From: Planctomycetota bacterium
Lineage (GTDB): Bacteria; Planctomycetota; Planctomycetia; Pirellulales; Pirellulaceae
NCBI GenBank assembly: GCA_029259935.1
Contig: JAJDEH010000382.1
Span: forward strand, 1 to 64,000
Reading direction: 5' to 3'
Length of the DNA stretch: 64,000 nt
This document shows, one piece after another, positions 9,635 through 18,562 of this stretch; positions within the stretch are counted from its first letter, which is position 1; every line of letters begins with the position of its first letter. The notes under the pieces are model-generated. The model worked only from the letters and a program-made list of their open reading frames with translations, did not search any database and was not told the DNA's origin. The position numbers and the translations under genes were made by a program.

Positions 9635-10603
9635 CTATTCGTCTTTAAAATATCTCGTTAGGACGCTTTCGATTTTTTTGCCGACTTTTGATTCGGGTGC
9701 CAGCTTTAGCGCTGCCTCAAGCGCCGCTTTGGATGCATCTTTGTCAGAACGAAACAGCATTTGGCCCTTCATGAACAGCGCTTGCTGCAGGTCTTCGCCC
9801 TCAAGTTTCAATTCCGTGGTAAGCGCGTCGAGCTGCTTCAGGGCGCCTTCCGAGTCGGTTCGCGCCTCGCGCATGATCAGTTTGATGCCGTCGCTGATTT
9901 CCGCCTTTCGCACCATCGTTTCGTATTCGGCTTTCAGTCCCGCCTTGTTGTCCGCATCGAGTTCGATAATCTGGGCGACGGTATCTTTGTAAACTAATCG
10001 TAAGTCGCCTTCGACTACACCAATTGCCTCGTCCAACAACTTGGCCTTTTCCAGACCCTCTGCTTTTTCCGCCTTGGCGAATACCTCGTCACGCGTCGCG
10101 CGGCTCTTTTTCTTTTCGGCAACCTTCTCCACGTAGGCTGCGGGACTGTCTCCGCCGTATCCAACCATCTTTGCATAGGGGCGGCCTTTCTCATCGGCCA
10201 GAATGACGGTGGGAACGCCTGAAACCCTGTATCGCAAACTCAAATCTTTGTACTGTTGGATTTCATCTTCGGTCTGCTTCGATTTGTCACGTGGGTTGTC
10301 CAGCTTGAGCAACACGAACTGCTTGGGCATTCCCGTCAGGAACTCTTCCTTGACCAGCACGTTCTTATGAAACGCCTTACAGGGCGGGCACCAATCCGAG
10401 CCGGTGAATTCCATGAAGATGTCCCTGCTGTCGGTGGCGGCAGTTTTCTTGGCGTCTTCAAAACTAACCGTCCAGACGGACTTCTCGTCGTTCTCTTGCT
10501 TGGCGTCGGCCGCGGCTTCCTCGTCATCAGCACGCGCGAAAGTTCCTAACCCCAAGAGCAAGACCGCGGCACAACAGGTGAGAATGTATTGAGAGGTTTT
10601 CAA
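9635..10603 (-). CDS. Secreted thioredoxin-family protein
   Basis: I place the start at a TTG at 10603: it is preceded by GGAG with a 7-nt spacer and begins a good signal peptide (KTSQYILTCCAAVLLLGLGTFARA). An upstream in-frame ATG at 10807 would add 68 residues of non-coding look. The 322-residue product has a thioredoxin fold at about residues 40-165 with the redox motif W-C-P-P-C (Cys72/Cys75) and VSGVPTVILAD (cis-Pro). A charged helical region (about 180-322) with EGLEKAKLLDEAIG resembles short helical repeats and has no family I recognise. A WCPPC centre in an exported protein suggests thiol reduction or disulfide handling in the periplasm. No cytochrome-biogenesis genes are nearby. Confidence 0.85.
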   Translation of the reverse strand: MKTSQYILTCCAAVLLLGLGTFARADDEEAAADAKQENDEKSVWTVSFEDAKKTAATDSRDIFMEFTGSDWCPPCKAFHKNVLVKEEFLTGMPKQFVLLKLDNPRDKSKQTEDEIQQYKDLSLRYRVSGVPTVILADEKGRPYAKMVGYGGDSPAAYVEKVAEKKKSRATRDEVFAKAEKAEGLEKAKLLDEAIGVVEGDLRLVYKDTVAQIIELDADNKAGLKAEYETMVRKAEISDGIKLIMREARTDSEGALKQLDALTTELKLEGEDLQQALFMKGQMLFRSDKDASKAALEAALKLAPESKVGKKIESVLTRYFKDE

Positions 10604-10834
10604 GGGAAGACTCCAAATAGAAGAAGAAGAGCGAAAAGTACCCGACACATGAGGGTCATCATACCAACCGAAAAACGACATTGAAACTGCTGCGGACACA
10701 ATCCGCGGAAATTTGCAAAACCCTCGCCCGTCAGACGCGGCAGTCAGGAAACTGGGCCTCACAGTCCGCCTAAGTGCCATATTTTCTCGCCCCCGGATGG
10801 TTAACAATTCTGGAATCTCGCGTCGACCGAGTAC

Positions 10835-13708
10835 CTAGTCCGCTGGCTCCGCACGAAAGCGAATCCTATTCGCGCGGCCGCTGTTAAGCGAGAACTCGGT
10901 CGCCTTCCCTGTGTCATCCCGAGTGAATTCGAAGACTAAATTTCCCGCCACGAAGGCCGTTGGAGATTTGGTGGGTTGCAACTTGGATACCGCTCCGTTG
11001 CGAGTCACTACAAGGTTCGTTCCTTTGACGTTGATGTCGTAGGTGGTTTGCAACTCGTCGCTATGGTATCGGCCTGCGAAAGCTTGGAGCGATTTCGAGA
11101 TCTCTCGTTGAAGCAGCATATCGGCGATGCTTTTGGCAACGGCATCCGGATTGAAGCTGCCCACATTGGAGAGGATGATCACCGAAAATTCTTGTTCGGG
11201 AAAGCGAAGCAGCACCGTTCTGAAACCCATGAACGAGCCGCCGTGACCAACCGTCTTGAGTCCTTTGTATTCTCCGACGACGAGGCCGAAGGCATAGTTC
11301 AGTTTCGTGCCATCGTTCAACTTGCCTGGCTGGTGCATCAATTCGGACAGCGAATCGCCGCCGACCTTTCGATCGTCGAAGTTCCTGTCCCATAAAATCA
11401 GATCGTCGATCGTCGACAGCAGACCGCCCGAACCGACCTTGTCCCAGTTGGCAAGATAGCTCATGCGAAACTGCTTACGATCCGCGCCATAGCTGACCAC
11501 GCGATTCTTGACGACCGCTGTATGATCGTCATGAAAGTGTGTGTTGTTCATTTTCAACGGCTTGAAAATTCTGTCATCCGTGAACTGCCGCAGCGACTTC
11601 TTTGACACGCGCCGGACGATTTCCGACATCAAGAAGTAACCAGTGTTGCAGTACAAATGCTTTTCGCCCGGCGGAAAATTCAACTCCTGCTGGCGGCAGA
11701 TCAGTTCCAAGAGTTCTTGATCCGTGTGCACGTCGGCGAATTTCTTTCCCGCTAGATCCATCAGCGACAAGTAATCTCGCAATCCGCTAGTGTGATGAAC
11801 CAAGTGGCGCACCGTGATGGTCGCGTCGTACTTTGGCAACTCGGGAACGTACTTGCGGACATCGTCGTCCAGCGAGATCTTGCCGTCCAAGGCCAGCATG
11901 GCGATCGCCGCCGCGACGAATTGCTTGGAAACCGACGCCAAATAAAACACCGAGTTCTCGTCAATCGGAACTTGGTAATCCAAATTGGCCGACCCGAATC
12001 CACGGCGATAAATCATCTTGCCGTCGCGGATCACGCCCACGGCGCAGCCCGGTGAATCGGGTTTATTCCAATTGGCAAACAAGGCATCGAGCCTGCTCGT
12101 GGGATCTTGCTTGACCGCCAGCGACTTGGGAACGTCGTGCCGCAAAGCTCGTCCAGCCAGAGCGCCGGTCGAGCGGCCTTCGGACAGCGCCGGCCGGCCG
12201 TTCACGAAAACGTAATCGAGCCCCTGAGAATAATTGTGTGGGTCGTCGAACGTGGCTGTGTCGATCAACTTTTCTGGATGCCACACGACGACGTCGGCCG
12301 AGTAACCCGCTCGCAAATATCCTCGCTGCTTGAGGCCCAAAATATCCGCCGGCAGTCCGGTGGCGCTGCGAATCGCATGTTCCAGCGGAATGGTCTTTTC
12401 GCGAATCGCATAGTGGCCAATCTTGCGGGGAAAGGTTCCATAGTTCCGAGGGTGCGGCACGGTTGCGCTGGGCACGTAGGCGCGTCCATCGGATGCGGTT
12501 GCCACCCAAGGTTGCGTCATGACAAAGCGGACGTCTTCTTCATTGATGCTGTGATTGACGATCGCCGCGCCGCCGTTGCGAGCGATCCGCAAGACCAATT
12601 CCAGCGGCTCGATTTTTTCCGCCTTCGCAATCTCGGCCAATCGTTTACCGGTCCACGAAGGCTGCCGTTCGTAGCTGGCAATTTGTATTCGCGCCCCCTC
12701 GTCAAGCTCGCGCAGCTTCGCAGCCATGGCCGACTTGATGCGGGGCCCTTGTTCTTTGTCTTCGAATCGCTCAAGCATCTTCGCACGTCCGCCGGACCGA
12801 GCCCAAGCCGGGATGACGGTCGCGTCGAGCGAAGTGCTGGACGCCGTATAGGGATATTGATCGGCCGTAATTCGCTGGCCCGCTTTGCGCTGTTTTTCTA
12901 TCAAGTCGGTAGCCACCCGAACCAGGCCCCACGAATCCTTGCCCGACGATTTGTAATGCGAGATATGGACCGGCAACTTGCCTTGCTTGCCGATCTCCAT
13001 CGCCTCTTCGACGGCCGACAGCAGTTCCACGTTTTCATTCCGCATATGACTGGCGTAGATACCACCGTGCTGGCCGACAACTTTGGCGATCTCAATCAAC
13101 TCCGCCGTGTCCGCGTAGGAACTGGGGACGTAGATCAGTCCCGTCGACATTCCCCAAACGCCGTCGCGCATGGCTTGGCCGGCTAACTCCCGCATCGCTT
13201 CGATTTCTTCCGGCGTCGCCGACCGCCGGTCGTTACCAATCACCTGTCGTCGCAGCGCTCCTTGCGGAAGCAGATGCACGACATTGACGCCCACGCCCGA
13301 CTCGTCGATCTCGTCGTAGTAGGCACCAGCATCAACCGGACCGCTGCCGCAATTGCCGGTCACGATCGTGGTGCAGCCTTGAGTCACAAAGTTGACCACC
13401 GCGCGGGTTTCTTTTCTCAAGACTTGACGGTCGCTATGGTTGTGCAAGTCGATGAACCCGGGGCAAACAACCTGCCCACGGCAATCGATTTCCTGGCGAA
13501 CGGTTCCCGTCTTGAATTTGCCAACCGCCACGATTCGCTCGCCGGTGATCGCCACGTCGCCGACTTGCGGCGGCTTGCCGTCGCCCAAATGAAGCGTCCC
13601 GTTTCGCAGCAAGATATCCACATCGATCGGCGCCTCCGCCGGTTGGGCAAAACCGGTGGAGTAACTGAAAATCAAAGCCATCGCCAGCAAAATGTTTCGT
13701 TGAATCAT
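10835..13708 (-). CDS. Secreted fusion: N-acyl-D-amino-acid deacylase plus serine beta-lactamase-like hydrolase
   Basis: Start taken at ATG 13708, which begins a signal peptide (MIQRNILLAMALIFSYSTGFA) and gives 957 residues; the frame stays open upstream to 13987 without protein-like sequence. Residues about 25-530 are an amidohydrolase of the D-aminoacylase family: the metal site DLHNHSD, TGNCGSG, a YASHMRNE segment, HISHYKSSG and a C-terminal SADVVVWHPEKLID. Residues about 545-860 are a class C beta-lactamase/DD-peptidase-like domain with SVSK (Ser592, Lys595), YCNTGY and HGGS. Residues 865-957 form a small beta domain as in DUF3471-like tails. Together they suggest a periplasmic enzyme acting on D-amino-acid-containing peptides or cell-wall fragments; that substrate is inference. 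Confidence 0.88.
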   Translation of the reverse strand: MIQRNILLAMALIFSYSTGFAQPAEAPIDVDILLRNGTLHLGDGKPPQVGDVAITGERIVAVGKFKTGTVRQEIDCRGQVVCPGFIDLHNHSDRQVLRKETRAVVNFVTQGCTTIVTGNCGSGPVDAGAYYDEIDESGVGVNVVHLLPQGALRRQVIGNDRRSATPEEIEAMRELAGQAMRDGVWGMSTGLIYVPSSYADTAELIEIAKVVGQHGGIYASHMRNENVELLSAVEEAMEIGKQGKLPVHISHYKSSGKDSWGLVRVATDLIEKQRKAGQRITADQYPYTASSTSLDATVIPAWARSGGRAKMLERFEDKEQGPRIKSAMAAKLRELDEGARIQIASYERQPSWTGKRLAEIAKAEKIEPLELVLRIARNGGAAIVNHSINEEDVRFVMTQPWVATASDGRAYVPSATVPHPRNYGTFPRKIGHYAIREKTIPLEHAIRSATGLPADILGLKQRGYLRAGYSADVVVWHPEKLIDTATFDDPHNYSQGLDYVFVNGRPALSEGRSTGALAGRALRHDVPKSLAVKQDPTSRLDALFANWNKPDSPGCAVGVIRDGKMIYRRGFGSANLDYQVPIDENSVFYLASVSKQFVAAAIAMLALDGKISLDDDVRKYVPELPKYDATITVRHLVHHTSGLRDYLSLMDLAGKKFADVHTDQELLELICRQQELNFPPGEKHLYCNTGYFLMSEIVRRVSKKSLRQFTDDRIFKPLKMNNTHFHDDHTAVVKNRVVSYGADRKQFRMSYLANWDKVGSGGLLSTIDDLILWDRNFDDRKVGGDSLSELMHQPGKLNDGTKLNYAFGLVVGEYKGLKTVGHGGSFMGFRTVLLRFPEQEFSVIILSNVGSFNPDAVAKSIADMLLQREISKSLQAFAGRYHSDELQTTYDINVKGTNLVVTRNGAVSKLQPTKSPTAFVAGNLVFEFTRDDTGKATEFSLNSGRANRIRFRAEPAD

Positions 13709-14262
13709 GGTTGTCCCGCGCAAGGAAGACTGCAAAACGAATGTCCAATCGCAGCAATTATAAGCAGACCACAATCGCCACGCACTGAATTCGGCGAGAG
13801 CGGGTTCGCCGAAGCGAAGGCTAGGAACCCCCGAATCAAGGAATGGCGCGAGATGTTCCCGCAGTCCTGCCGCCATCTCAAAGCACTCGCCGCAAAGCGG
13901 GGCACTTCGAGACGTGTAACATACGCCATTGCCGGTCATATTCTCACTCGTTTCATCATGTTGCTGCCCTAAAAGAAACTGTCCCAACGGGTTAACGGCA
14001 AAGCCGCTCCGCTCATTGCCCGCCCGACGACATCAAAAACGTTTGCAATCGCGCAGCCGATTAAAAATCAGCAGGCGCACTCTCGACGGACGCCGAGCGC
14101 CAATCAGCCGCCAATGCTCCAAGTGCCCATGAGCAACAAGAGACCCGCCCCAGGGTGGAGCATCGACAGCCCACCGCTTCATACATCCATTTTACAACAT
14201 TTCCTCAAGTCGTATAGTCTCCGTTAGCGCGTTGATCTCCACGATTTCCGTTCCCTTCTTGA
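13709..14262. other. Gene-poor stretch upstream of the deacylase fusion
   Basis: About 550 bp in which I see no protein with family-like or compositionally convincing sequence. It should contain the promoter of the minus-strand fusion gene, but no clear -35/-10 pair was found by eye. Confidence 0.4.
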
Positions 14263-14339
14263 GACAGGATGAACAAGATTAACGGGATGAGCACGCAGCA
14301 GGAGATTCCGCCTATCTTGTCAATCTTGTTCATCATGTC
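14263..14339. repeat. Long imperfect inverted repeat
   Basis: Arms of 26 nt at 14263-14288 and 14314-14339 match at 22 of 26 positions. The left arm starts GACAGGATGAACAAGATT and the right arm is its near complement. Repeats built on the pattern ACAGGATGAACAGGATT are widespread in environmental bacterial genomes. It sits directly upstream of a RAYT remnant, which fits a REP-type element mobilised by that family. Confidence 0.75.
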
Positions 14340-14368
14340 GCTAAACACAGAGCCGAAATCGGTGGTAG

Positions 14369-14593
14369 TTGGCCTTCGGCGTGTGCGCAACCAAGCCTTG
14401 CTTGGTTTTCGCGTTCGTCCTCGCTCGTGCTGTCGCTCGGCGGACGATCTTTGAGAGATCGGAGGACTACAATGCCTTCCTCCGTGTCGTGGAAGAAGCG
14501 GCAGTCCGTTGGGCGGTCAGAACTGGGCCAAGCGTTGCCTGGTGCGTCTCGCCCGCTTCCGAGCCGGAGTTTTCATTTCGGAAGCGGGCTTAA
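14369..14593 (+). pseudogene. RAYT (REP-associated tyrosine transposase) remnant
   Basis: Within this frame about 30 residues (LARAVARRTIFERSEDYNAF and the next LRVVEEA) align with residues 16-44 of the intact RAYT at 21896 (VLNRANARMTIFENEDDYLAF). The start, the HUH motif and the catalytic tyrosine are absent; after about 14500 the reading frame no longer resembles the family. This is a decayed N-terminal fragment, here next to a REP-like inverted repeat. Confidence 0.7.
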
Positions 14594-14629
14594 GATCGCC
14601 GAAATCTGGCTATGAGTTCTGATCGCTGC

Positions 14630-14635
14630 TAGAAT
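14630..14635 (+). promoter_or_regulatory. Candidate -10 element conserved before all three LRR genes
   Basis: TAGAAT at 14630 lies in a block (CGAAATCTGGCT...TTCTGATCGCTG) that recurs before each paralogue: TAGAAT at 15783 and TAAAAT at 17089. Each is 17-18 bp before the ATG. No good -35 is visible, so this is a suggestion based on conservation; the block could be conserved simply because the duplication is recent. Confidence 0.35.
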
Positions 14636-14652
14636 CACGACGGGCGAACTTG

Positions 14653-15732
14653 ATGCTTGAGATCGACGTCTCCATGGCAGATCAACCCCCACGAAAACGC
14701 AGCTGGTTTTCATTCAGCTTGCGCGCCTTCCTTGCGGGCGTGTTCTTGATTGCGATCGCGCTAAGTCTTTTGGCCCATCGCTGGCATCGTTATCAACATC
14801 AGAAGGCAACGATTGAATCGCTGGAAAGCGCCGCACGAGTCGAATATTATCGCGAATCGCGTTTGCCATGGTGGAGATATCTACTCACGAACGAACAGTT
14901 GGCTGATGACGTCCGACATATCGATAAGTGGGGTCCTGTCCTGTTGAACGACGGGGATCTGAAGCTTCTGCCGATGTTTCGCAGGCTTGAAACCCTTCGA
15001 CTGAATGGTGTATCGAACATCACACCGTTGGCGGGCTTGACGCAGTTGAAGGAACTCGGGCTCAGCGGAACCAGCGTAAGGGACATCACACCGCTGGCGG
15101 GCTTGACGCAGTTGAAGGTACTCAACCTCAGCGGAACCAGCGTGAGGGACATTTCACCGCTCGCGGACTTGACGCAGTTGAAGAAATTCGTGCTCAGCAG
15201 AACCAGCGTGACCGATCTAACTCCGCTCGCGGACTTGACGCAGTTGAACGAACTCTACCTCTGGGGAAGCAGCGTGACCGATCTAACTCCGCTCGCGGAC
15301 TTGACGCAGTTGAACGAACTCTACCTCTGGGGAACCGGCGTGACCGATCTCACACCGCTGGCGGACTTGACGCAGTTGAAGGTACTCGCCCTCAGGAACA
15401 CCAGCGTGACCGACAACACACCGCTCGCTGACTTGACGCAGTTGGAGTACCTCGACCTCAGGGAAACCAGAGTGAACGACATCACACCGCTGGCGGACTT
15501 GAAGCAATTGAACAAACTCTACCTCGGCGGAACCAGCGTGACCGACATCACACCGCTGGCGGACTTGACGCAGTTGAAGATACTCCAACTCGGGCGAGCT
15601 AACGTGACCGATCTAACCTCGTTGGCGAAGCTCGCGAACGTTGAAATCTATGTCGATGGCCTCGACAAACTAACCGTTCCAGTGGAATTGCAAGGCCGCG
15701 TCCAGGCGGGCGACCCCTATCGTTCCTTTTGA
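14653..15732 (+). CDS. Membrane-anchored leucine-rich repeat protein, paralogue 1 (10 units)
   Basis: About 359 residues. A basic stretch (PPRKRSWFSFSLRAF) leads into one transmembrane segment (about residues 27-43), then a spacer with YYRESRLPWWRYLLTNEQL and ten leucine-rich repeats of 22 residues with consensus LTQLKxLxLxGTSVTDITPLAD, the SDS22/internalin-like class, then a conserved cap ending in VPVELQGRVQ. The 66-bp DNA repeats are nearly identical. The start is ambiguous between ATG 14653, ATG 14674 and TTG 14650. LRR solenoids bind proteins; the partner is unknown. Topology suggests a cytoplasmic N-terminus with an external solenoid. First of three tandem copies. Confidence 0.88.
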   Translation: MLEIDVSMADQPPRKRSWFSFSLRAFLAGVFLIAIALSLLAHRWHRYQHQKATIESLESAARVEYYRESRLPWWRYLLTNEQLADDVRHIDKWGPVLLNDGDLKLLPMFRRLETLRLNGVSNITPLAGLTQLKELGLSGTSVRDITPLAGLTQLKVLNLSGTSVRDISPLADLTQLKKFVLSRTSVTDLTPLADLTQLNELYLWGSSVTDLTPLADLTQLNELYLWGTGVTDLTPLADLTQLKVLALRNTSVTDNTPLADLTQLEYLDLRETRVNDITPLADLKQLNKLYLGGTSVTDITPLADLTQLKILQLGRANVTDLTSLAKLANVEIYVDGLDKLTVPVELQGRVQAGDPYRSF

Positions 15733-15805
15733 TCGCGAGTGCGCTGTGTGTCCGAAATCTGGCTACGGATTCTGATCGCTGTTAGAATCACGGCGGGCGA
15801 ACTTG

Positions 15806-17038
15806 ATGGTCGAGATTGAGATCTTCATGGCAGATCAACCCCGACGAAAACGCCGCTGGTTTTCCTTCAGCTTGCGGACCTTCCTTGCCGGTGTGTTCTT
15901 AATCGCGATTGTTCTAATGCCCTTGGCCCATCGCTGGCATCGTTATCACCAACAGAAGGCAACGATTGATTCGCTGGAAAGCGCCGGCTTACGAGTCGAA
16001 TACTATCGCGAATCGCGTTTGCCATGGTGGAGATATCTACTCACGAACGAACAGTTGGCTGATGACGTCCGCGAGATCCATGCGGACTTGATGGTACTGG
16101 GACTGGGACCGAGTAAACCATTGGACGTGAACTCTCTGCGGATGTTCCGCAGGCTTGAAAGCCTGCACCTGTACGATGACTCCATATCGGATATCACACC
16201 GCTCGCGGACTTGACGCAGTTGAAGGATCTCCGCCTCTCGGGTGCGAGCGTGACCGACATCACACCGCTGGCGGGATTGACCCGGTTGGAGGTGCTCGAC
16301 CTCTGGGGAACCAGCGTGACCGATCTCACACCGCTGGCGGGATTGACGCAGTTGAGGGTACTCGGCCTCGGCGGAACCAACGTGACCGATCTCACACCGC
16401 TCGCGGACTTGATGCAGTTGAAGCACCTCAAACTCGCGGGAACCAACGTGACCGATCTAACACCACTGGAGAAATTGACGCAGTTGAGAATTTTGGTCAT
16501 CGACAAGGCACCCCTGTCGGATATCACACCGTTAACTGGATTGACGCACTTGCGGCAACTCGACCTCTCGGACACCAGCGTGACCGACATCACACCGCTG
16601 GCGGACTTGACGCAGTTGAACAAACTCAACCTTGTGGACACCAGCGTGACCGACATCACGCCGCTGGCGGGATTGACGCAGTTGGAGACCCTCTGGCTCC
16701 GCGAAACCAGCGTGACCGATCTAACACCGCTTGCGGACTTGACGCAGTTGAAGGTACTCCACCTTTGGGGAACCAGCGTGACCGATCTAACTCCGCTGGC
16801 GGACTTGACGCAGTTGCACGAACTCGACCTTTGGGGAACCAGAGTGACCGACATCACACCGCTCGCGGACTTGACGCAGTTGAAGTACCTCAACCTCTCG
16901 GCAACCAGCGTGACCGATCTAACCCCGTTGGCTAAGCTCGCGAACGTTGAAATCTATGTCGATGGCCTCAACAAACTAACCGTTCCAGTGGAATTGCAAG
17001 GCCGTGTCCAGGCGGCCGACCCCTATCCTTCCTTTTGA
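15806..17038 (+). CDS. Membrane-anchored leucine-rich repeat protein, paralogue 2 (12 units)
   Basis: About 410 residues with the same plan as the copy upstream: RRKRRWFSFSLRTFLAG leader, one transmembrane segment, the YYRESRLPWWRYLLTNEQL spacer, then twelve 22-residue LRR units and the cap NVEIYVDG...VPVELQGRVQ. Units 5 and 6 (DLTPLEKLTQLRILVIDKAPL, DITPLTGL) are the most divergent, so this copy is not a simple expansion of one unit. The 73-bp gap after paralogue 1 holds a copy of the shared upstream block. An internal ATG at MADQPRRKRRW is an equally possible start. Function unknown beyond likely protein binding at the cell envelope. Confidence 0.88.
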   Translation: MVEIEIFMADQPRRKRRWFSFSLRTFLAGVFLIAIVLMPLAHRWHRYHQQKATIDSLESAGLRVEYYRESRLPWWRYLLTNEQLADDVREIHADLMVLGLGPSKPLDVNSLRMFRRLESLHLYDDSISDITPLADLTQLKDLRLSGASVTDITPLAGLTRLEVLDLWGTSVTDLTPLAGLTQLRVLGLGGTNVTDLTPLADLMQLKHLKLAGTNVTDLTPLEKLTQLRILVIDKAPLSDITPLTGLTHLRQLDLSDTSVTDITPLADLTQLNKLNLVDTSVTDITPLAGLTQLETLWLRETSVTDLTPLADLTQLKVLHLWGTSVTDLTPLADLTQLHELDLWGTRVTDITPLADLTQLKYLNLSATSVTDLTPLAKLANVEIYVDGLNKLTVPVELQGRVQAADPYPSF

Positions 17039-17111
17039 TCGCGATTGCGCTGTGTGTCCGAAATCTGGCTACAGATTCTGATCGCTGCTAAAATCACGAC
17101 GGGCGAACTTG

Positions 17112-17987
17112 ATGGTCGAGATCGATATCTCCATGGCAGATCGACCCCCACGAAAACGCCGCTGGTTTTCATTCAGCTTGCGCACCTTCCTTGCCGGTGT
17201 GTTCTTAATTGCGATTGTTCTGATGCCCTTGGCCCATCGCTGGCATCGCTATCACCAACAGAAGGCAACGATTGATTCGCTGGAAAACGCCGTAGGAGTC
17301 GAATATTATCGCGAGTCGCGTTTGCCTGGATGGAGATATCTACTCACGAACGAACAGTTGGCTGATGACGTCCACCATATTCATGAGTGGGATCTGTTGA
17401 ACGACGGGGATCTGAAGCTTCTGCCGATGTTTCGCAGGCTTGAGACCCTTCAGGCGAATGGTGTATCGAACATCACACCGCTGGCGGAATTGACGCAGTT
17501 GAAGGTACTCTACCTCATCGGAACCACTGTGACCGACATCACTCCGCTGGCGGACTTGACGCAGCTAAGGGAACTCTGCCTCAACGGAACCAGCGTGAGG
17601 GACATCACACCGCTGGCGGGATTGACGCAGTTGAACGAACTCTACCTCGACGGAACCAGCGTGACCGACATCACACCGCTGGCGGGATTGACGCAGTTGA
17701 AGGTACTCGACCTCAACGGAACCAGCGTGACCGACATCACACCGCTGGCGGCCTTGACGCAATTGAACGAACTCTACCTCGGCGGAACCAATGTGGCCGA
17801 CATCACACCGCTCGCGGGCTTGACGCAGTTGACGCACCTCAGCCTCGAGGAAACCAGCGTGACCGATCTCACACCGCTGGCGAAACTCGAGAACGTTGCA
17901 ATCTATGTCGATATCCATGAACCCGACCAATTAGCAATCCCCGTGGAATTGCAAGGCCGGGTCCGCACACCGGAGGGCATCAAGTGA
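17112..17987 (+). CDS. Membrane-anchored leucine-rich repeat protein, paralogue 3 (7 units)
   Basis: About 291 residues, shortest of the three. Leader and transmembrane segment match paralogue 2 nearly residue for residue (PPRKRRWFSFSLRTFLAG), and the region before the solenoid (LLNDGDLKLLPMFRRLETL) matches paralogue 1, so the three have recombined or share a recent ancestor. Seven 22-residue units follow. The cap differs: NVAIYVDIHEPDQLAIPVELQ and a new end TPEGIK in place of the DPYxSF end of the other two. The changed tail may come from fusion to downstream sequence at the duplication border. Confidence 0.87.
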   Translation: MVEIDISMADRPPRKRRWFSFSLRTFLAGVFLIAIVLMPLAHRWHRYHQQKATIDSLENAVGVEYYRESRLPGWRYLLTNEQLADDVHHIHEWDLLNDGDLKLLPMFRRLETLQANGVSNITPLAELTQLKVLYLIGTTVTDITPLADLTQLRELCLNGTSVRDITPLAGLTQLNELYLDGTSVTDITPLAGLTQLKVLDLNGTSVTDITPLAALTQLNELYLGGTNVADITPLAGLTQLTHLSLEETSVTDLTPLAKLENVAIYVDIHEPDQLAIPVELQGRVRTPEGIK

Positions 17988-18562
17988 ACGACCGTCGCGA
18001 CGGTCGCTCACCGCCCTCTCTTCGTATTTGTCGCCGACCGTCGCGACGGCTGAAACCCGTTTGAACGCGTTAAGACCTGTTAACCAGTCGTAGAGAACCG
18101 AGCCGCGAAAGCGGCGACAGGGGAAGGAATTGCGCAACAAACCCTGAACTGCTGTCGCCGCTCTCGCGGCTTGACGAGAGATCTTCGCTCGACCTGCGGG
18201 CTGGCACCCGCAGCTACATGCTGCCACCGTTTTCACGGCTTTCAAAACAGCGGACAAGTGGACGCGGTTAGGTCGCGACATAAGTCTTCCAGGTCGCAAC
18301 ATAAGTCTTCATTAGGACAGTTTTTTGAGCTCGCCATGAATTTTGGCCGCACACGTTTTGAGATGGCGCCAGTTTGACGACGTGGGATCTAGGGGTTGGG
18401 AATGACGGACGCGCAGAGAGCCAGGCATCATCCAAACCAACGGCCACGAAGCAACCCGCCGTCATTCCCGCGCAGGCGGGAATCCAGCGCGGTCTTAGCA
18501 ACCACGGCACTTGCATCAGCGACGGTGAGCGTTTCTCCTCCCACCGCGCGGGATAAGGGAAA
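17988..18562. repeat. Mosaic of REP-like palindromes between convergent genes
   Basis: No gene is seen in 575 bp. It holds CCGTCGCGACGG palindromes near 17993 and 18037; an inverted repeat with 20-nt arms at 18101-18120 and 18152-18171 (core AGCCGCGAAAGCGGCGACAG, one mismatch); a direct repeat of about 20 nt in tandem (18270-18290 and 18291-18311, AGGTCGCGACATAAGTCTTC); and ATTCCCGC-GCAG-GCGGGAAT at 18464-18483. The last resembles the ATTCCC-N-GGGAAT repeats found in many proteobacteria. Further partial arms (GGGAATGACGG at about 18398) pair with it. Several REP families seem to have landed in the same gap. Confidence 0.7.

Noticed and set aside
12107..13186. A 359-codon plus-strand frame in the deacylase fusion
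   Set aside because: It is the shadow of the minus-strand amidohydrolase domain and has no family-like sequence.
16003..16893. Long repetitive antisense frame across the second LRR gene
   Set aside because: The repeat in the antisense translation simply mirrors the 66-bp LRR coding units; similar shadows occur in the other two copies.
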